From positions 1,736,001-1,800,000 of the forward strand of contig OZ234499.1 of the NCBI GenBank assembly GCA_965153455.1: a stretch of DNA of 64,000 bases, read 5' to 3'. Origin of the DNA: Sphagnum compactum. Lineage: Eukaryota > Bryophyta > Sphagnopsida > Sphagnales. The first letter of the stretch is position 1, and every line of letters begins with the position of its first letter. Under the pieces are notes generated by a model. That model was not told the DNA's origin. It did not search any database and was given only the letters and a program-made list of their open reading frames with translations. The position numbers were made by a program, and so were the translations under genes. This document shows, piece by piece, positions 57,842-64,000 of this stretch.

Positions 57842-59157
57842 CTACAACAGAAACAAAGAAGTTGCTGTTGCAACCAAACTAAGAAGCAATATGCTCTTTA
57901 CTCCTGAGAAAACTGCACGAGTTCCTGCAACAAACACCATATAATTTTGCAATTGTCAATTTGCACCCCATATGACTAGTAGACTTTGTAGAATGCAAAA
58001 AAAATTCATGTGTGGTACTAGACTAGTGTTTTGCAGACATTGAAGTGGTTTTGGATACTGTATACTCATTACAATGTTTTAAATTTGTCATAATGCTACA
58101 ATGTCCTATTTCAAACACTATAATAAAAAAGAAATCACACTTTTTCAACATTAACTTACACCTACATCTTCTGTGTTATCTAGCCCAACTTTTGGAGTTT
58201 TTCTTGGTCTTGTTGATAAATATGTTATGGGGAAAACTGACAAAGAAATATTTAGGAATCTTGAGAAGTTGCTCAAACCTGAGTTGATGGTTGTAATGGG
58301 AATTATATTGCAGTTGGAAGTAACACAGCATCTATGATATGCATTACTGATCCACAGATTTCTATATCAGCAGTAACTATGGTCGCATTGCTAGCTCCAC
58401 CAATGATCACAACCTGCGGCAAATTTATGGGCAGTTTCTCTATGGACATATTGTCCACACTGGGTCTAACACGACCTTGTTCAAAATCCAATGCCCATTC
58501 TGCAATTCGGGAAAAACCATTACATTATCGAAAGTGCTGGTTGCAGCCGTTGTGCCCATTTGGAAATTTTAGCTCGCCTTATCAGGCTTACAGAAATTTC
58601 TCACTGGTGGTAGGGCAACCCATAATTTTAAATGGGCACAATGGCATGTACCTGGCATGTTCGGGAAATGAGAAAACTCTTTCTCATGAAGATATAACAA
58701 ACTCTGTTAATACAATTTAAATAAAACACTCAGGCAGGGGACATTCCATTTCACAGAATGCCTAGGAGTTGGGTTCCCACATATGGGTGGCTCTCCCACC
58801 AGTATAACAGGAATTCCAGTCGTACTGGAGGGAGAGCATGTGGAGCTGCAATGTGTTTTATGCAAGGTGAAGCCCTATGTAGCGTAGAGCCCTGGCAGCA
58901 GGGCATTACACTCGCAAACCTCTGGCTCTATCTTCGGTTTGCAGCTGTAATGCCCTGCTGCTGCCAGGGCTTTTACCCTAGACATTTCAAAAGGCAGAAT
59001 CCAGTCAATTGGAGGAGATTGAAGGAGATGGCTTCCTACCTCGCTTCCATCTACAGAGACTGTCAAATTATAAGAACTTAGTTCTGTTGTCAAACTCTGG
59101 CCATTCCTCAGCTCACTTGCATTATATGGTGTAGGGAGCATGTGGTAGTCCAAAATG
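57842..59157 (-). pseudogene. Truncated FLA paralogue
   Basis: It matches exons 3, 4 and 5 of the FLA gene at 47337-49508. The exon 3 equivalent, 59157-59040, encodes ILDYHMLPTPYNASELRN, then NGQSL and NLTVSVDGSE. The exon 4 equivalent starts at 58413 and encodes VVIIGGASNATIV, CGSVMHIIDAVLLPTAI, then TAA ending at 58303. The exon 5 equivalent, 57924-57842, encodes a GPI-type tail ending LVATATSLFLL. Splice signals are kept. Next to exon 4 of the good gene, about 4 bases are missing just before the stop, which breaks the frame into the GPI exon. No exon 1 or 2 (signal peptide, TVFAP region) was found between 59158 and 64000. Either it is a 5'-truncated duplicate or exons 1-2 lie beyond the window. 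Without a GPI tail it would be soluble if expressed. Confidence 0.8.
58546..58987. repeat. Cluster of three inverted repeats in FLA pseudogene intron
   Basis: Pair 1: GCCGTTGTGCCCATTT at 58546-58561 and its complement (15 of 16) at 58630-58645. Pair 2: GCTCTCCCACCAGTA at 58790-58804 and its complement (14 of 15) at 58823-58837. Pair 3: 58888-58920, AGCCCTGGCAGCAGGGCA and onward, with 58935-58971, matching over about 33 bases with one 3-base bulge, and further pairing outward to about 58877 and 58987. All lie in the 624-base intron between the exon 3 and exon 4 equivalents; the matching intron of the intact FLA (48079-48598) lacks them. Confidence 0.8.
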
Positions 59158-61248
59158 CTGGCTAACTTGTTTCTGCCTCTGCAATTGAATATTTATGATC
59201 ATCAACCACACCCCACAGCCTTAAAATGTTAATGTTGAGGATCAAAGAGACACTGTGAATCAATCAGCTGAACTCCCCAATAACAAATTACTGCAAACCC
59301 AAAAACAAAAACCTAAAAAAAAAAGATTTCTGCAGACTGTCCCTGCAAGAACTAGGCCCAACTTACTCTACCAAATTCCTATCTGAAAAGTGCATGTGCA
59401 CACTGCGAGGACAAAATACTAGGCTTGAATATGCTTCATGAATCCCTCAAACAGTTCAACGATTCTTGCCAGGTGAGAAAGAATTCATGTATAAAAAGGA
59501 TGTAAGAAATTCAGATATGGTTTGCTTTCGGCGCCCCTAAAACACCACACTTCAGCAATTCAGCCACAAAGCTGAATTATGGTTTTTTGCTTTCATACAC
59601 AGAAAACGTTTGACACTAGGTCACCGAACTGCCTGAGAAACAACACTGGTTTTGTGCAAATTTTTAATAGGCACCCAACATTGGAACATCTGTGTGAATA
59701 TGGTAGATGAACAAGGCATCACAAACACGCTGGCCCTGCCAATAGATAAGATGTTGTACATCTACCTACTGTGTCCACACTGTAAACACCAAAAAATATC
59801 AGTTCCAATCTAAACGGTCTAAACACTTTCACCAAAACAACTGGTTCATCTAATGTGAAACCAGTTCTAATAAGGTAAAACTTCCAAAAGTTGGATCCAA
59901 TGCAAAAAGATGTGCTTTCTTGCCAGTTAAAGAGGAGAGCTAGAAACAACCCATTTTAGTGTACCTAAGTGCCATTATGCATGTCTTTTGGAGGACTAGA
60001 GAAAAGCCATGTTGGGGCATGAAGGGCTACGTTTGTGTTTTTCTTATACATGGAACCTATCCATAATCACCACTTGGCATTTTCCTAGTGGAAGTAGCCC
60101 TTGGCACTAGGGAGTGGTGTTGCTATCGGTCCCGTAGTCCCCAACCGAACATCTTAAGAACCATCCCAAGTTTGAATAAGTGTAACAGCGGCCATTGGAT
60201 GAAGGGGGATGTGAACTTGGGTTCCCGAATATCCTCTGCTAGTGTTAGGGTGGGTTTGGCATTTTATACTTGGGTGATATGGAGTACATATCTGTTGATC
60301 CAGCTTTTTAACGACGCCAACTTCTTAAGAACCATCACAACCATAAATAAGTCTAGTGGCAGCTATTGAACAAGGTGATTGTTGAGCTGGGGGGAGAGTG
60401 AATGATTGATTAATGGGAAGTTTGATTCCAATCCGTATGGTTGGTTTGGCATATTATACTTGGGTGAAATGGAGTGAGTAACTTTCCGTCCAGCTTTTCA
60501 ACAAATGATTTATAATTTTTAAAGATGGAACAAGCGGCCTTATCACATAATGGCTCTGCCGTTTAAGTGACATCCATAAGGATGATGAATATTCAACATA
60601 CTAAATTGGAAACACATCCTGGTTAGCATTCTGAAACCCTAGTGGATTTCAGGGAAAAGGTTTCTACACTGGACTCCACATGACCCTAAAATATATGGAT
60701 ACAAAAGTTTGCATCTCAATGTCTACCCTGAAGGGCAGAGCCAATCAACACATTGGAGACAGTGGTTTTTTTTCATATTTGTGATGTCAAAATTTTAGCA
60801 AATTTTGCCCCAAATTTTGCAAAATTGGTTGAATTACACTAGGAAAACACATTTCTCTAAAATTTCCCAGACTTTTTTGTTGAAAAAAAGCAAAAATTCG
60901 CTCAAAACAAAAATACTGATTGGAGACACAAACTTATCATTCTGACAAAAAGAACAAAGTTCACTAGATACAAAATGTAAGGTACAGCCCCAAGGTGGGG
61001 ATTAGTCCCAAAGAAAAGGGGCTAGGAAGAGGCTATGGTTTGGCACCAAACTTTGGGAACGTCTATGGACTACCAAAAGAGCCATACTTTTACTATACCC
61101 TTGTCTCAAGAAATATTCCATCAATCCAGGGTAGATTCTTTTATTTGGAGCATGTGATTGCAAAGCCCTTAGCATTGGATTCTTGATTTTGAGCAAAGGG
61201 TTTCAATTCTGAGCATGGGATTTTTTATTCCAAGCACAAGGTTTGGAC
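59158..61248. other. no gene seen
   Basis: Non-genic apart from the tandem duplication at 60152-60505. No FAS1 exon or other coding family was recognised on either strand. Confidence 0.4.
60152..60505. repeat. About 171-base tandem duplication
   Basis: Two units begin TCTTAAGAACCATC (60152 and 60323). Each then carries GAATAAGT or AAATAAGT, GGCCATTG or GCAGCTATTG, GGTTTGGCATxTTATACTTG with GGTGAxATGGAGT, and CCAGCTTTT. They are diverged but colinear. Confidence 0.7.
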
Positions 61249-62938
61249 CTTTGTTGGGCAGTTCTCGAATGATCACCTAGTTTTTTATTAGGTTTTCATT
61301 CGATTCTCACAATGAGAATTGGTTGGCATCATTGCATGTGTGAATCAAAGTGAGAACCCGTTTTAGGTTCTCGCATGCTTGAGAAGCAAACTTTTTTTAA
61401 AAAAAATTGAGAATCAAATAGATTCTCTCATAGAATGAGGAATGGGTAAGCAAAAATGGGAAAAAGCATGTGTCAATAGGTCTTCCCCCAAGGAAATTAA
61501 ATATTCCAATGAAGACAAGGTAATTTTTTTATGTTTATTACATTTTTTTTTAAATTCTTGCCATGCATAGTCTTTTCTTTTTCTTTTTTTGCTTTTGTAC
61601 ATTTGTTAATAAAGTTATTATTTTTCAAGAAGCTTTGCAATTAAAGAAGCTATTATACTCTATTATAGCAAGCAAAATTCTATGAGAATGAATGCAAGAA
61701 TACCACCTCCACTAATAAACACATATATCAAATTATTGTTGATTTTTTGGGTGTTATTATACCTACTTGTATTGTGAACCAATATAGGGGTCATTGGTTG
61801 TTAAGTGATGCATTAAACTTTATGATATCCATGAGTTGAAAATTTAAGAATGAAATTGATTTTGCAACCTTTCACAACTTAATGGAGGAAGATGCAAATG
61901 TTGTTCTGAGTTATCATGTTTGGTTTCCAACATAAAAAGGAAGTTGTTGGGGTTTTGGATTTTTTTTTTTCCTTCTTAAGGAAATATGAAGTCTTGTGTT
62001 TCACTTATTGGTCGTGAGCAAAGAAAGGCCATTATTAAAAAATACGATAAAAAATCTTTGTTTCTTATTTTTTTAAATGTCATTATTATTTGCATCCTTT
62101 GGTTGAATTTGAAAAGGGTGTTGTTGATCAAAGAGTTGAAAAGGACAACAATTTGGATATCTTTAAGATGACAACCAACACAATTGAACCAACAATGGAA
62201 CTAATCAACAAAGAATATTTGATTTTTAAATGTTATCAAATGGATGTCAAACACATTAAATGTCCACTTTCATGGTGGGAAAAACATGAGAGCATGTTTC
62301 TAATAATTAGTTCCTATGTTAAACAAATCTTAGAGATAATTGGATCTCAAATTGAAATAGAAAAAATCTTTTCCTTGACTGAAATCTTTACTAGTTTTAG
62401 GAGATGTCATTTACAATCAGAAAATTTGGACAAATTGATTTTTTTTAATGAAAATTGACCCAATGATCTTAGGATAGGTTGTAAAGCTCCTTCTAACTTA
62501 GTAAAATGAATTGGGACCATTGCAGATTTAGAGGAGTTTGAAGAGTTTGAAAAAGCTTTTGAAAGGGATGAAGTTATGGAGTTTTTAATTTTGAATTTAA
62601 AAAATAATTACACCTTACAAGTTTTCATCTATTTTCAATGAACTTTAAGCTGTAAAAATAATAATTTTTAATTGACAAAGTAAGTAAATTATTAATTGGT
62701 AAACTAATAGATTCAATTTTAATTAGTGGGAAATTAGATGTGAAATTCGACTATTATTGTATATGCAAGGACTACCCTATGTGAAAACTGGGTGAGTTTG
62801 GGAAATTTAAAGTTTTTTGATTCCCTGATCAGTTCTCACCAGCCCATATATATTACAGAACCTATCAGGTTCTCATAACACAATGTAAAAACTGGAACTG
62901 ATCGGTTCTCACAAAAAAGTGAAAAGCACCCAACACTG
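61249..62938 (+). mobile_element. Decayed hAT element with 8-bp target duplication
   Basis: GTTTGGAC flanks both ends exactly (61241-61248 and 62939-62946), the 8-bp duplication of hAT transposons. The ends are CTTTGTTGGG at the left and the complement of CAGTGTTGGG at the right. Both subterminal regions are packed with GGTTCTCA/TGAGAACC motifs, like transposase binding sites. At 62090-62458 the + strand encodes a hAT C-terminal dimerisation domain: PLSWWEKHESMF, VKQILEIIGSQIEIEKIFSL, and RRCHLQSENLDKLIF. The N-terminal and catalytic parts are missing or too decayed to read in 1690 bp, so it is non-autonomous. Confidence 0.85.
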
Positions 62939-62946
62939 GTTTGGAC

Positions 62947-64000
62947 CCATGCAAGTTCCACACAGGGTATACAAGCGTGGGTTCAATGGCTCCTCCGAGC
63001 TATCATTCCATATTAACTCTCTAAACATCTATATGAGTCATATATTCTATATTTCATAACTGGAAATTGAATCAATCACAAACTGATTTATTTATGTCTT
63101 GCAGAAGGCAATGGCTTACAAGGAACTAAAATCTGGCAAATTTCAAATTTTGGAAAATCTACCCCAAACCCAAATAAACCTAAGTTTTCATTAGATGGGC
63201 TGCCTCTCAAATTCTGATTTTATTTTTTTTTGGCAATGGGCCATTTTGATTGCCCCCTCACAAAAAAAAACAGGAATTTAGGAGGCTCCCCAAAATAGCA
63301 GTTTCTATGGAGTAGTAGCTCCTCTTTGGCTCACCTATATATAGGTGAAAATGGGAAAACTAATTTGGGCAAAGAATATGGGATAAAGTGAGGTGTTTTT
63401 GGAAGGATCCTTGAGGAACACATTGGGAACCTTGGGAAAATAAGAGGACATGCTGGTAACATGATGGAAACGCAATAATTTTTAAAAATCCATCCTCCTC
63501 CCTCCCCCCCAAGGGAAAAAAAAAAGAACCCTCTTGGGTGTACATTCAATTGTCTCATTGCCTGCATGCATATTCTATTCATAGACATGGTTGGCACCAT
63601 TTTTTAACCTCAGGTAATACCCCTTCTACAAAGCACACCATACCTATTTGCTTGATTGAGAGCCAATGACATTTGCCATCATCACTTCAATTATTTCATT
63701 AGAAAATTAGAACACAATGTCCAATTGGGAAGAAACAATGTCGTTAAGTTTTGATTGTATGATCTTCACAGAAAAAACCATACAAACATCCCTCTAAGTG
63801 CAGACACACACACAACAAAGGCTTTTTAGCAGAATCCCGGAACACCAAAAACCAAAGAAGGAACTGTATTGAACTGTGGGTGTTGAGTGGAGTCCATGGG
63901 GAGGCGACTAACTGAGTCCCTAATCTATGATCTTCGTGCCATCAAAAAGGTTGTTCTTGCAGTTTTATTGGCTTTGCCTACCAAGGCAAGAAGGATATTG
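62947..64000. other. no gene recognised
   Basis: Mostly non-genic. The last about 110 bases on the + strand are open from an ATG at 63898 (MGRRLTESLIYDLRAIKKVV) to the window edge, but no domain is recognised and the sequence contains TTGCCTACCAAGGCAA (63974-63989), also found in similar form at 10815, so it may be repeat. Confidence 0.35.

Noticed and set aside
59719-59949. Candidate N-terminal exons for the FLA paralogue upstream of 59157
   Set aside because: The frame lacks the TVFAP motif and signal-peptide features of FLA exons 1-2.

Overview
This is a plant nuclear genome window, AT-rich, gene-poor and full of repeats. The evidence is two intron-containing plant gene families (a GH32 acid invertase with the plant-specific 9-base mini-exon, and single-domain fasciclin-like arabinogalactan proteins), a plant dynamin (DRP2-type) pseudogene, plant hAT, copia, Helitron and PIF/Harbinger-like elements, and short TTTAGGG-type telomere motifs. 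The low gene density and the multi-exon FLA genes would fit a large-genome land plant such as a fern, lycophyte or gymnosperm, but the window does not fix the lineage. There is no sign of bacterial, organellar or viral origin.

Layout. 1-4.2 kb: AT-rich decayed repeats. 4.27-9.66 kb: a block bounded by the two ends of a short TIR element, containing degenerate exons of a dynamin-related protein 2 gene and pieces of two C2-domain genes, all on the + strand. 9.7-12.7 kb: repeats. 12.77-16.17 kb (minus): a complete 8-exon, 662-residue acid invertase of vacuolar type whose first active-site motif reads SDPCG instead of NDPNG. 16.6-17.35 kb: a large foldback repeat in its upstream region. 17.3-35.9 kb: tandem repeats, a 592-bp non-autonomous Helitron and a complete 381-bp MITE. 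35.9-46.5 kb: two related decayed hAT transposases in opposite orientations, plus dispersed repeats. 47.34-49.51 kb (minus): a complete 5-exon, 220-residue GPI-anchored FLA, with a complete 343-bp MITE about 0.5 kb upstream. 52.3-54.2 kb (minus): a broken Ty1/copia pol interrupted by a minisatellite. 57.84-59.16 kb (minus): a truncated FLA paralogue with an intron full of inverted repeats. 61.25-62.94 kb: a decayed hAT element with a perfect 8-bp target duplication. The rest is non-genic.

Only two genes look functional. The invertase would cleave sucrose, probably in the vacuole; the FLA would be a cell-surface glycoprotein. Nothing in the sequence links them. Each has a repeat element within about 1.2 kb of its start codon. 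The most promising leads are the altered invertase active site, the gene-fragment-carrying TIR block at 4.3-9.7 kb, the inverted-repeat cluster in the FLA pseudogene intron, and the foldback in the invertase upstream region. All exon boundaries were read by eye from splice signals and family similarity; none was tested by computation.
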